Origin: Deltaproteobacteria bacterium
GTDB taxonomy: Bacteria; Myxococcota_A; UBA9160; SMWR01
Assembly: GCA_019313605.1 (NCBI GenBank)
Contig: JAFDAW010000201.1
Span: 1-5,376, forward strand
Direction of reading: 5' to 3'
Length of the DNA stretch: 5,376 nucleotides
The notes under the pieces were generated by a model. The model did not search any database and was not told the origin of the DNA. It saw only the letters and a list, made by a program, of their open reading frames with translations. This document shows positions 1-5,318 of this stretch, one piece after another (the stretch's first letter is position 1; every line of letters starts with the position of its first letter). Position numbers and translations under genes: made by a program.

Positions 1-404
1 TAGCTTGCGAGCGTCTGGCTCATCTCGTCCAGGACATTGGGGATGCATTCTCCCGTCATTCCGCGGGCCTTGATTTCCATCAACTGGAAACCCTTCCCAC
101 CCAGAATGTAGATGATGTTGTGCATCCCCCCGCATTGCATCTTGACACGCCGCTTGCCTACGACGACCGTCAGAACGTAGTCGGCTTCTTGGGCCGAATT
201 TGTGGTGCGGATTCCCGCACCGTGCAGCGAATCGAGGATTCGCGTCCGTTGCACACTGGCCTGAAGATAGATTGCAGGGTGCGCGCTCAAAGACGCCGAC
301 GGAGTCTGCGTCACAACGGGTGCCATCGTGCTCGTGCAACCAGCTGCGAGAACGATCTGCAGGGCGATCAGGCCCGCGAGCAAAATCGGTTGCGCGGTTC
401 GCAT
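1..404 (-). CDS. putative small secreted lipoprotein, paralogue of the next gene (3' end cut by window)
   Basis: This minus-strand frame is open from an ATG at 404 to the left edge. It gives 134 residues plus two bases (TA) of the next codon, which aligns with Tyr135 of the neighbouring paralogue. The gene therefore probably ends about four codons outside the window. The N-terminus is MRTAQ followed by a hydrophobic stretch to LAAGC, with Cys23 the probable lipidation site. The -3 residue is Ala rather than the usual Leu, so the lipobox is acceptable but not ideal. The mature part has EADYVL (73-78), CGG (91-93) and RGMTGEC-PN (114-123), all shared with the paralogue; Cys91 and Cys120 could form a disulfide in the periplasm. 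Only 17 bases separate it from the upstream gene's stop, and a G-rich run (409-413) four bases before the ATG is a weak ribosome site, so co-transcription is likely. I recognise no named family and assign no function. Confidence 0.8.
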   Translation of the reverse strand, partial: MRTAQPILLAGLIALQIVLAAGCTSTMAPVVTQTPSASLSAHPAIYLQASVQRTRILDSLHGAGIRTTNSAQEADYVLTVVVGKRRVKMQCGGMHNIIYILGGKGFQLMEIKARGMTGECIPNVLDEMSQTLAS

Positions 405-421
405 GATTCCCCCGAGTGGCC

Positions 422-838
422 TCAACTCCCGAAGTAGGTAACGAGCTTGTGACTCATGTCGACGAAAATATTGGGGGTACAGGTTCCCGTCATTCCGCGC
501 CCTTTCATCACCATCAGGTGACCTGCTCTGCCATCCAGGATATACGCGACGTTGCTGCTGCCCCCGCAGGCCTGGTTTCCGCGTCTTCTCCCCACGTTGA
601 CATTCAAGATGTAGTCGGCTTCCCCATACGATTCAGCGACGCGAGCGCCCGCCTGGCGCAGCGATTCTTCAATCCGGGGTCTTTGTGCGGTGGCTTGAAC
701 AAAGATCGAGGGATTTGCCTTCAGAGCCATCGCTGGGGCTCGAGTTACAGTGGGCGGCACCGGCGACGTACAAGCGGAACCAAAAACGATCTGCAAGGCG
801 ATTGCGGCGGCTAGAGTAATGTTTTGCGCACTTCGCAT
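422..838 (-). CDS. putative small secreted lipoprotein, paralogue of the preceding gene
   Basis: This is a complete 138-residue protein. The hydrophobic N-terminal segment (about residues 7-22, ending IVFGSAC) looks like a signal peptide. Cys23 is at the same position as the lipid-Cys candidate of the neighbour, but Gly at -3 makes this a poor lipobox; it may be a lipoprotein or simply exported. It aligns without gaps to the gene at 1-404, with about 69 of 135 residues identical by hand count. Shared blocks are the signal peptide (IALQIV), EADY (73-76), VG-RR (82-86), CGG (91-93), YIL (99-101) and RGMTG-C-PN (114-123). The two conserved cysteines (91, 120) suggest a disulfide. The start is well supported by a GGAGGA ribosome site just upstream. 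It is probably the first gene of a two-gene transcript and is divergent from the lipoprotein gene at 877. I do not recognise the family; a structural or surface role is only a guess. Confidence 0.85.
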   Translation of the reverse strand: MRSAQNITLAAAIALQIVFGSACTSPVPPTVTRAPAMALKANPSIFVQATAQRPRIEESLRQAGARVAESYGEADYILNVNVGRRRGNQACGGSSNVAYILDGRAGHLMVMKGRGMTGTCTPNIFVDMSHKLVTYFGS

Positions 839-876
839 TGTTTCCTCCAGTGTGATTGGGATATCGTATCACGACT
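839..876. promoter_or_regulatory. very short divergent promoter region with a GATA-TCG-TATC inverted repeat
   Basis: Only 38 bases separate the divergent starts at 838 (minus) and 877 (plus). Positions 860-870 form GATA-TCG-TATC, a perfect 4-base inverted repeat. It contains a -10-like TACGAT on the minus strand (868-863), which would give a leader of about 18 bases containing the GGAGGA site. On the plus strand it contains a -10-like TATCGT (862-867), with a poor -35-like TTGTTT 18 bases before it at 838-843. If that plus promoter is real, the transcript would begin almost at the ATG. The promoter assignments are inference; no strong -35 is seen for either direction. Confidence 0.3.
843..848 (-). 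promoter_or_regulatory. ribosome binding site of the minus-strand gene at 422-838
   Basis: On the minus strand this reads GGAGGA, followed by AACA and then the ATG at 838. It is the best Shine-Dalgarno match in the window and fixes the start of that gene. Confidence 0.8.
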
Positions 877-1410
877 ATGAGTTACCCGTATCCTTGTTCG
901 CCGCGTCAACGGTATTTTCACCTCGTCGTGTTCCTCGCGGCACTTGCGCTCGTCGGTTGCGCGGCCGCGCCGGGCAGCGGGACGATCCAATTCGCCGCCA
1001 CCGATTCTATCGAAGCGGGCGGCAAGGATGTCACGGTGAGCGTCGATGCCAGCGGGCTCAGCGGGGAGCGCAGAGAGGTCTTCCTCCGGCAGGCCGGAAC
1101 CAGGAAGATTGCGAACAAGGTGTTACAGAAACTCTGGTCGGGTGGTGGGAAAAGCCAACTCCCCGACGCGCTGAACATCCGGGTGACCGGCTTTCGGCTG
1201 CGGTCCGGTTCCACCGGCTTCTGGTTGGGGCCCATGGCTGGGGCGGATCGGATCGACGTGGCGGTCGAGGTCATTCGAGGCGGCACCCCCACCGAGAGCT
1301 TCGCAACGAATACGTCGACGGCGGTCGCCGGCGTGATCAGACCGGGAGCCGTCGAGCGCTTCGATCGGATGGTCAACACGCTGGCCGACCGGATCGTCGC
1401 CGGTATCTGA
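877..1410 (+). CDS. putative lipoprotein of unknown function (possibly DUF4410-like)
   Basis: The product is 177 residues from the ATG at 877. A TTG at 856 in the same frame would add seven residues, but neither start has a clear ribosome site. The N-terminus has Arg10 and Arg12, a hydrophobic segment (about 14-27) and a textbook lipobox L-V-G-C with Cys28. Ala follows the Cys, so by the E. coli Lol rule it would go to the outer membrane. The mature protein has a variable N-terminal part (about 30-60), a helix-like segment rich in charged residues (about 62-87), then a strand-rich region (SGSTGFWLGPMAGADRIDVA, near 114-133) and a C-terminal helix ending in ADRIVAGI. The Gly-rich middle, with alternating hydrophobic residues and a closing helix, resembles the DUF4410 type of periplasmic lipoproteins, but this is an impression from memory. 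It shows no similarity to the two minus-strand lipoproteins beyond the signal peptide. It is convergent with the radical SAM gene. Confidence 0.85.
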   Translation: MSYPYPCSPRQRYFHLVVFLAALALVGCAAAPGSGTIQFAATDSIEAGGKDVTVSVDASGLSGERREVFLRQAGTRKIANKVLQKLWSGGGKSQLPDALNIRVTGFRLRSGSTGFWLGPMAGADRIDVAVEVIRGGTPTESFATNTSTAVAGVIRPGAVERFDRMVNTLADRIVAGI

Positions 1411-1414
1411 TTTC

Positions 1415-1450
1415 GAGCCGGCTCGGGCGAGATTCTCCCGCGCCGGTCTC
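1415..1450. terminator. GC-rich hairpin between convergent genes, possible bidirectional terminator
   Basis: The 41-base gap between the stop at 1410 and the opposing stop at 1452 is almost filled by one stem-loop. 1415-1417 pair with 1448-1450 and 1418-1422 with 1442-1446 (bulged T at 1447). After a 1x1 mismatch, 1424-1427 pair with 1437-1440 and 1430-1431 with 1435-1436, closing on a 3-base loop with two bulged bases at 1428-1429. The left arm also lies in a 12-base perfect palindrome (1414-1425). No T-run follows on either strand, so it is not a canonical intrinsic terminator. Its position argues for a role in transcript ends. Confidence 0.45.
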
Positions 1451-1451
1451 G

Positions 1452-2801
1452 CTAGCGGCGTTTATCTGTCGCCGCGGGCACCAACCCCCGGATGTGGCGC
1501 CAGAGCGGCCCGTCGTAACCGTTGGCGCGTAGCAGATCGAAGAGCTTCGCGTCGTAGTTCACGCCGAGTGCGGGGATGCTCCACCACGGGAACTCGGTCT
1601 TGTGTTCCTCGAGGCGCTTCAGGATCGATTCGCGCAACTTCTCGCGCTCGCGCGCAGCCGCGGAATCGAGTGCATCGGCATCGTCGACCCAGGCCATCAG
1701 AATCGCGCTGAAGGGGTCGAGGTCGATGATGAAGTCGAGGGTTCGCAGGACGTCGTCGAAGGTTTCTCCCGGAGTGCCGAGGATGAAAGCGTGGCAGTCC
1801 GGGATGCCCACCTGCGCGGCGAGCCGGTGGAGGTTGCGGATCTGCTCGGTGGTGAAGCCTTTGCGGAGCCGGGTGAGAATCTCGTCCGAACCCGAGTCGG
1901 CGCCGACCTCCATCCCCGCGCAGCCCGCTTCGGCCATCAACTCGGCGAGCTCGAGATCGAAACCGAGCGGATTCGCATAGCAGGTCCACGGAATCGTCAC
2001 TTGCCGATCGATCATCTCGCGGCACACCGCCTTGGCGTGGCCCTTGGGAAGGTTGAACACCGAGTCCACCATGAAGACGTGCGACGTCGCCGGTTGCTGC
2101 TCGAGGCTCGCGAAGAGTTCGTCGACGATGGCCGCGGGCTCCCGGACGCGGCCGACCCGGCCTTCGATGATGGGATAGGTACAGTAATCGCAGCGAAGCG
2201 GGCAGCCGCGCTTGGTCTGGAGCGACTCGATCCCGAAGCGCTCGTAGTAGCGTGGGTCGACGAGCGAGCGATCCGCGGGCGACAGTGTGCTCATGTCGAG
2301 AAAGCCCGGTGCTGGACGGTTCGAGATGACGTCGCCGTCTCCGAGCCGATGTAGGTTGCCGATCCCGTCGAAACCCAGCCCGGCCTCGAGCCGGTCGAGC
2401 AGCGCGGGAAATGCTTCTTCGGCCTCACCCGAGATCCCGAAGTCGGGCAGCAGGCGCTTCATCAGCTCGGCGGGCATCACGCTGAAACCGGCGCCCCCGA
2501 TGGTGATGGGTGCTTCGGTCGTGCTCCGGATCACTCCGATCAGTTGGTCGTAATACGCGAGCGTGTTGGACGTCCCGGAATAATCGGCGTTCTGGATGTT
2601 TCGCATTCCGAGCGCAACGATGTCTGGCTCGAATGCGCCCAGGCTCTCGGCAAGGGCCTCGGCGGGCGTGTCCTCGAAGCAGAGGTCGATCAGGATCGCC
2701 TCGTGTCGCTTCGGCAGGTTCGCGATGACCGAGAGGATTCCGATCGGGATGGCCGCGTCGGGGAGCAGCTCGCGATTTCCAGAAACGAACGCGACTCTCA
2801 T
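1452..2801 (-). CDS. B12-binding-domain radical SAM protein
   Basis: The product is 449 residues from the ATG at 2801, with GGAG nine bases upstream (2811-2814). Residues 1-135 look like the Rossmann-type cobalamin-binding domain that precedes many radical SAM cores (PIGILSVIA at 18-26, FEPDIVALG at 57-65, GG at 102-103, GISGEAEEA at 122-130). The DxHxxG B12 motif of methionine synthase is absent, as is usual in this subgroup. The core begins with KRGCPLRCDYC: Cys200, Cys204 and Cys207 form the CxxxCxxC [4Fe-4S]/SAM site. GMEVGADSGSDEIL (296-309) and ILGTPGET (340-347) are typical later core elements. The frame extends upstream to 2975, but that would overlap the divergent FabG gene and add residues unlike the family, so the shorter start is chosen. 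Relatives include methyltransferases and ring-forming enzymes. The substrate cannot be read from sequence, though the divergent FabG/halogenase-like genes suggest a lipid or pigment modification. The gene ends 41 bases from the convergent lipoprotein. Confidence 0.9.
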   Translation of the reverse strand: MRVAFVSGNRELLPDAAIPIGILSVIANLPKRHEAILIDLCFEDTPAEALAESLGAFEPDIVALGMRNIQNADYSGTSNTLAYYDQLIGVIRSTTEAPITIGGAGFSVMPAELMKRLLPDFGISGEAEEAFPALLDRLEAGLGFDGIGNLHRLGDGDVISNRPAPGFLDMSTLSPADRSLVDPRYYERFGIESLQTKRGCPLRCDYCTYPIIEGRVGRVREPAAIVDELFASLEQQPATSHVFMVDSVFNLPKGHAKAVCREMIDRQVTIPWTCYANPLGFDLELAELMAEAGCAGMEVGADSGSDEILTRLRKGFTTEQIRNLHRLAAQVGIPDCHAFILGTPGETFDDVLRTLDFIIDLDPFSAILMAWVDDADALDSAAAREREKLRESILKRLEEHKTEFPWWSIPALGVNYDAKLFDLLRANGYDGPLWRHIRGLVPAATDKRR

Positions 2802-2830
2802 CGGAGCGGACTCCAGATTGCGCCACGGCC

Positions 2831-2855
2831 CTTGGCGGCCCCGGGACGGCCCAAG
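2831..2855. repeat. inverted repeat in the divergent control region
   Basis: CTTGG (2831-2835) pairs with CCAAG (2851-2855) and GCC (2838-2840) with GGC (2848-2850), with two bulged bases at 2836-2837 and a 7-base loop. On the radical SAM transcript it would lie about 30 bases before the start codon. It may be a regulator site or an mRNA hairpin; it may also be chance in GC-rich DNA. Confidence 0.3.
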
Positions 2856-2922
2856 AGTAGGCGATTTGACCTCGCTGGCGGGGAGTGAGAGCATTGGGCC
2901 CTGCTTCAGGACGACGAATCTC

Positions 2923-2927
2923 GGGAG
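2923..2927 (+). promoter_or_regulatory. ribosome binding site that fixes the GTG start of the fabG-like gene
   Basis: GGGAG lies seven bases before the GTG at 2935. The nearest family-consistent start is this GTG. An ATG at 2596 in the same frame would add 113 residues that are only the antisense of the radical SAM gene. Confidence 0.75.
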
Positions 2928-2934
2928 ATCGGGC

Positions 2935-3660
2935 GTGGCGGGTAGGGTGCTGATCACGGGTGCGAGCCGCGGCATTGGGCGCGCGATCGCGCTCCAACTC
3001 GCTGCGGCGGGTTTTTCCGTTGCGCTCGGCTACCGCCAACGGCGTGAAGAAGCCGAGAGCACCCAGGCGATGGTTCGAGATCTCGGCGGCGATGCCGCGC
3101 TGCTCCCCTTCGACGTCGCCGATCGGGAGGTCTGCGCCGAAGCCCTCGAGTCGGACCTGGCGGCCAACGGAGCGTTCTTCGGTGTGGTGTGCAACGCCGG
3201 CGTTCACGAAGACGCGCCATTCCCGGGCATGAAGGGGGAAGCCTGGGACCGTGTGATCCGCACGAACCTCGACAGTTTCTACAACGTCGTCCAGCCGCTG
3301 GTGATGCCGATGGTGCGCGCGCACAACGGCGGGAGGATCGTGACGATTGCGTCGGCCTCGGGCGTGATGGGAAATCGCGGACAGGTCAACTACAGCGCTT
3401 CCAAGGCGGGCCTGATCGGGGCCACACGCTCGCTCGCGCTCGAGCTCGCCAAGCGCAGCATCACGGTCAACAGTGTCGCTCCGGGACTGATCGAAACGGA
3501 AATGACCGAGGGACTCCCCGTCGAAGAAATCTCGCGTTGGATTCCCATGCAGAGGATGGGGAAGCCCGAAGAAGTCGCCGCCGCCGTCGGTTTCCTGTTT
3601 TCGGCCGAAGCGTCCTACATCACGGGACAAGTGATCTCTGTCAATGGCGGACTGGGGTAG
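2935..3660 (+). CDS. fabG: FabG-like 3-oxoacyl-ACP reductase (short-chain dehydrogenase/reductase)
   Basis: The product is 241 residues from a GTG start, close to the 244 of E. coli FabG. It is a classical SDR expected to reduce a 3-oxoacyl thioester to the 3-hydroxyacyl form with NADPH, in the cytoplasm. Seen in order: the cofactor motif TGASRGIG (8-15), YR (33-34) after strand two as in NADPH-preferring members, D60 in FDVAD, CNAG (86-89, usually NNAG) and the catalytic set Asn111, Ser140, Tyr153 and Lys157 in YSASK. The Ser-Tyr spacing of 13 equals that of FabG. The C-terminus GQVISVNGGLG is characteristic of the family. It is the first gene of a probable operon; its stop lies four bases before the ATG of the halogenase-like gene. 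Given that partner, it is more likely dedicated to a secondary lipid or polyene pathway than the housekeeping FabG. That role, and even the acyl-ACP substrate, are inference, since many SDRs share these motifs. Confidence 0.92.
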   Translation: MAGRVLITGASRGIGRAIALQLAAAGFSVALGYRQRREEAESTQAMVRDLGGDAALLPFDVADREVCAEALESDLAANGAFFGVVCNAGVHEDAPFPGMKGEAWDRVIRTNLDSFYNVVQPLVMPMVRAHNGGRIVTIASASGVMGNRGQVNYSASKAGLIGATRSLALELAKRSITVNSVAPGLIETEMTEGLPVEEISRWIPMQRMGKPEEVAAAVGFLFSAEASYITGQVISVNGGLG

Positions 3661-3664
3661 AAAC

Positions 3665-5248
3665 ATGGATATTCGCGATCGATACGACGTCGTAATTGCG
3701 GGCGGAGGGCTTGCCGGCCTTTGTCTCGCACTCCAACTCCAGAAGAGGAAGCCCGAAATCCGCATCTTCGTTGCGGAACGCGACCTGCACCCGCCGCCGG
3801 AGGCCGCGCACAAGGTCGGCGAATCGTCTGTCGAAGGCGGAAGCCACTACTTTAGTGAAGTCCTCGGACTCGCAGATCTACTCGACGGCGAGCTGCGCAA
3901 ATTTGGGCTTCGCTTCTTCATGAGCCACGGTGAGAATCGGGACATTGCCAGTCGGCTCGAGTGCGGCCCCAGTCATTTTCTGTTCGTTCCGAGTTTTCAG
4001 ATCGATCGCGGTCGCTTCGAGGCCGGGCTGGCGCGCAAGGCCCAGGCAGCCGGAATCGACTTCGCAGACGGCTGCAAAGTCACCGAGATTGCGCTCGGCG
4101 CCGGCGACGCGGACCACATCGTCCGCATCGAGCGCTCGACGGAAGCGTTCGACGTAGCTTGCCGATGGGTCGCAGACGCCAGTGGTCGGGCCTCACTGCT
4201 CAAAAAACAGCTCGGCCTGGCCCTTCCCAGTCGCCACGACGTAAATGCGGTCTGGTTTCGGATCGACCACCCGATCGACCCCGACGGCTGGTCGGAGGAT
4301 CTCGCGTGGCGGGCGCGCAACAAACACTCCCGCCGCTTGTCGACCAACCACCTGATGGGTGAGGGCTATTGGGTTTGGTTGATTCCGCTGGCCGGAAATC
4401 GAACCAGTGTCGGCATCGTCTCCGACGAACGTCTGCACCCGTTTGCCAAACTCCACACCTTCGACGCCGCATTGGCGTGGCTCGACCGCAACGAACCCCA
4501 GTGTGCGGAGGTCGTGCGCGCCCATGCCGACCAGAAGATGGATTTCCGGGCGCTCAAACACTTCTCCCACGAAGCCAAGCAGGTGTACAGCAGCGAGCGT
4601 TGGGTGTTGGTCGGCGAGGCGGGCTTCTTCGTCGACCCGTTCTACTCGCCGGGAAGCGACTTCATCGGTATCGCCAACGGATTCTGCAGCGATTTGATCG
4701 CCCGAGACCTCGAAGGGAGCGCGATCGACGAACTCGCGACGATCTACGACCAGCTCTTCCGCTCCCTGGCCCGCACCTTCCTGCTCACCTACCACCGTCA
4801 GTATCCGCTGATGGGCAGCGGAAGGGTACTGAGCACCAAGATCATCTGGGACTTTACGATGTACTGGGGCGGCATCGCGCTGCTCTTCTTCCGGAACAAG
4901 TTCGTCGACCCTTCGTTCATGGAACGGGTCGGCCCCATCCTCCAGGGCTTCGCCCAGTTGAACGTCGGCATGCAGTCCTTCTTCCGAGAGTGGTCGAAGA
5001 CCGAGCAGGGCGGCGCGGCAGCCGGCTCATTCGTCGACTACGCGGAAATCGAATTTCTCGCCGAGATGAACCGCAACCTGCTGCGCGACTGCGACGACGA
5101 CGCGCTGCTCGCGCAGCTCGGCCGGAATCTCGCGGTCGCCCGAGAACTGGAGCGCGAGATCCTGGCCGAGGCCGGGCACTCAGAGGCGGCCGCTACTTCG
5201 CATCTGAGCGAAGTCTTCTCTGCGATGCCGCCGAGCGGATCCGCGTAG
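3665..5248 (+). CDS. FAD-dependent oxidoreductase of the flavin-dependent (tryptophan) halogenase type
   Basis: The product is 527 residues. The ATG at 3665 leaves a 4-base gap after the fabG-like stop; an ATG at 3644 overlaps that gene, lacks a ribosome site and adds seven residues. FAD-binding elements are VIAGGGLAG (10-18) near the N-terminus, DASGR (171-175) and VGEAGFFVDPFYSPG (316-330). KVGES (50-54) corresponds to the GEA/GES motif of halogenases, and WVWLIP (236-241) is an exact WxWxIP, their hallmark. By eye, Lys79 in RKFGLRFF aligns with the catalytic Lys79 of RebH, recalled as YKVAIKF. The last 170 or so residues are helical and aromatic-rich (RTFLLTYHRQYPL and the IIWDFTMYWGGIALLFF stretch), longer than a plain monooxygenase fold and perhaps membrane-associated. 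Proteins of this type sit in aryl-polyene, xanthomonadin and flexirubin clusters with FabG homologues. Whether it halogenates or performs another flavin oxidation cannot be decided here. It needs a flavin reductase, which is not visible. Confidence 0.88.
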   Translation: MDIRDRYDVVIAGGGLAGLCLALQLQKRKPEIRIFVAERDLHPPPEAAHKVGESSVEGGSHYFSEVLGLADLLDGELRKFGLRFFMSHGENRDIASRLECGPSHFLFVPSFQIDRGRFEAGLARKAQAAGIDFADGCKVTEIALGAGDADHIVRIERSTEAFDVACRWVADASGRASLLKKQLGLALPSRHDVNAVWFRIDHPIDPDGWSEDLAWRARNKHSRRLSTNHLMGEGYWVWLIPLAGNRTSVGIVSDERLHPFAKLHTFDAALAWLDRNEPQCAEVVRAHADQKMDFRALKHFSHEAKQVYSSERWVLVGEAGFFVDPFYSPGSDFIGIANGFCSDLIARDLEGSAIDELATIYDQLFRSLARTFLLTYHRQYPLMGSGRVLSTKIIWDFTMYWGGIALLFFRNKFVDPSFMERVGPILQGFAQLNVGMQSFFREWSKTEQGGAAAGSFVDYAEIEFLAEMNRNLLRDCDDDALLAQLGRNLAVARELEREILAEAGHSEAAATSHLSEVFSAMPPSGSA

Positions 5249-5316
5249 ATGCGTTCTCGATCTAGGCGCGCTCTCGATTTAGGTGCGCTTTCGATCTAAG
5301 CGCGCTTCCGATCGGA
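5249..5316. repeat. four imperfect tandem copies of a 17-base unit
   Basis: The copies are 5249-5265, 5266-5282, 5283-5299 and 5300-5316, consensus GYGCGCTYTCGATCTAG. Copies 1 and 2 differ at four positions. Copies 2 and 3 also differ at four. Copy 4 diverges at its end, where it forms part of a palindrome. They start immediately after the stop of the halogenase-like gene and fill the gap to the convergent gene. The period of 17 is not a multiple of three, which fits a non-coding array. Confidence 0.75.
5283..5305. terminator. hairpin within the repeat array, possible terminator
   Basis: GTGCGCTT (5283-5290) pairs with AAGCGCGC (5298-5305) with one U-G wobble, around a 7-base loop. It lies 34 bases after the stop of the halogenase-like gene and before the end of the convergent gene. 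No T-run follows, so the terminator call is weak and rests on position. Confidence 0.35.
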
Positions 5317-5318
5317 AG
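5305..5318. repeat. 14-base perfect palindrome
   Basis: CTTCCGATCGGAAG is its own reverse complement. It ends directly against the stop codon (5321-5319) of the minus-strand gene. With no central loop, it is more likely a DNA-binding dyad or part of the transcript-end structure than a hairpin. Confidence 0.5.

Larger units (their letters stand above)
2802..2934. promoter_or_regulatory. divergent intergenic control region between radical SAM and fabG-like genes
   Basis: This 133-base gap must carry the promoters for both directions. On the plus strand TTGACC at 2866-2871 is a good -35 match, but 17 bases later lies only GAGCAT (2889-2894), which agrees with the -10 consensus at three of six positions. 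No convincing sigma-70 pair is seen on the minus strand. The left half holds an inverted repeat (2831-2855) that could be an operator or a leader hairpin of the radical SAM mRNA. Promoter calls here are tentative. Confidence 0.4.

Noticed and set aside
120..814. Plus-strand open frames opposite the two small lipoprotein genes
   Set aside because: The minus-strand products are paralogous along their whole length with matching signal peptides, which proves the coding strand.
750..1532. 260-residue plus-strand open frame
   Set aside because: It overlaps the lipoprotein at 877-1410 in another frame and crosses the convergent gene end. The Arg-rich, low-complexity translation lacks any motif.
2596..2934. 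ATG-initiated N-terminal extension of the fabG-like frame by 113 residues
   Set aside because: It is antisense to the radical SAM gene. The extra residues resemble no SDR, and the GTG at 2935 has a good ribosome site and gives the normal family length.
2802..2975. 58-residue upstream extension of the radical SAM frame
   Set aside because: It would overlap the divergent fabG-like gene. MRVAFVSGN at 2801 is a natural start of the B12-binding-like domain and is preceded by GGAG.
3644..3664. Upstream ATG for the halogenase-like gene overlapping the fabG-like stop
   Set aside because: There is no ribosome site before it and the seven added residues are not needed by the FAD-binding fold. The overlap remains possible but less likely.
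2425..3813. 462-residue minus-strand open frame
   Set aside because: It runs antisense to the fabG-like gene and out of frame through the radical SAM gene. The Arg/His/Pro-rich composition is typical of GC-rich shadow frames.
4369..5265. 298-residue plus-strand frame, and minus-strand frames such as 4193-4795, inside the halogenase-like gene
   Set aside because: The real frame carries clear halogenase-family motifs throughout. The alternatives are Arg/Pro- or Glu/Val-rich shadows without ribosome sites.
5249..5316. CRISPR-like or IS-end interpretation of the short repeats
   Set aside because: The units are contiguous with no spacers, only 17 bases long and degenerate. There is no transposase or cas gene in view.
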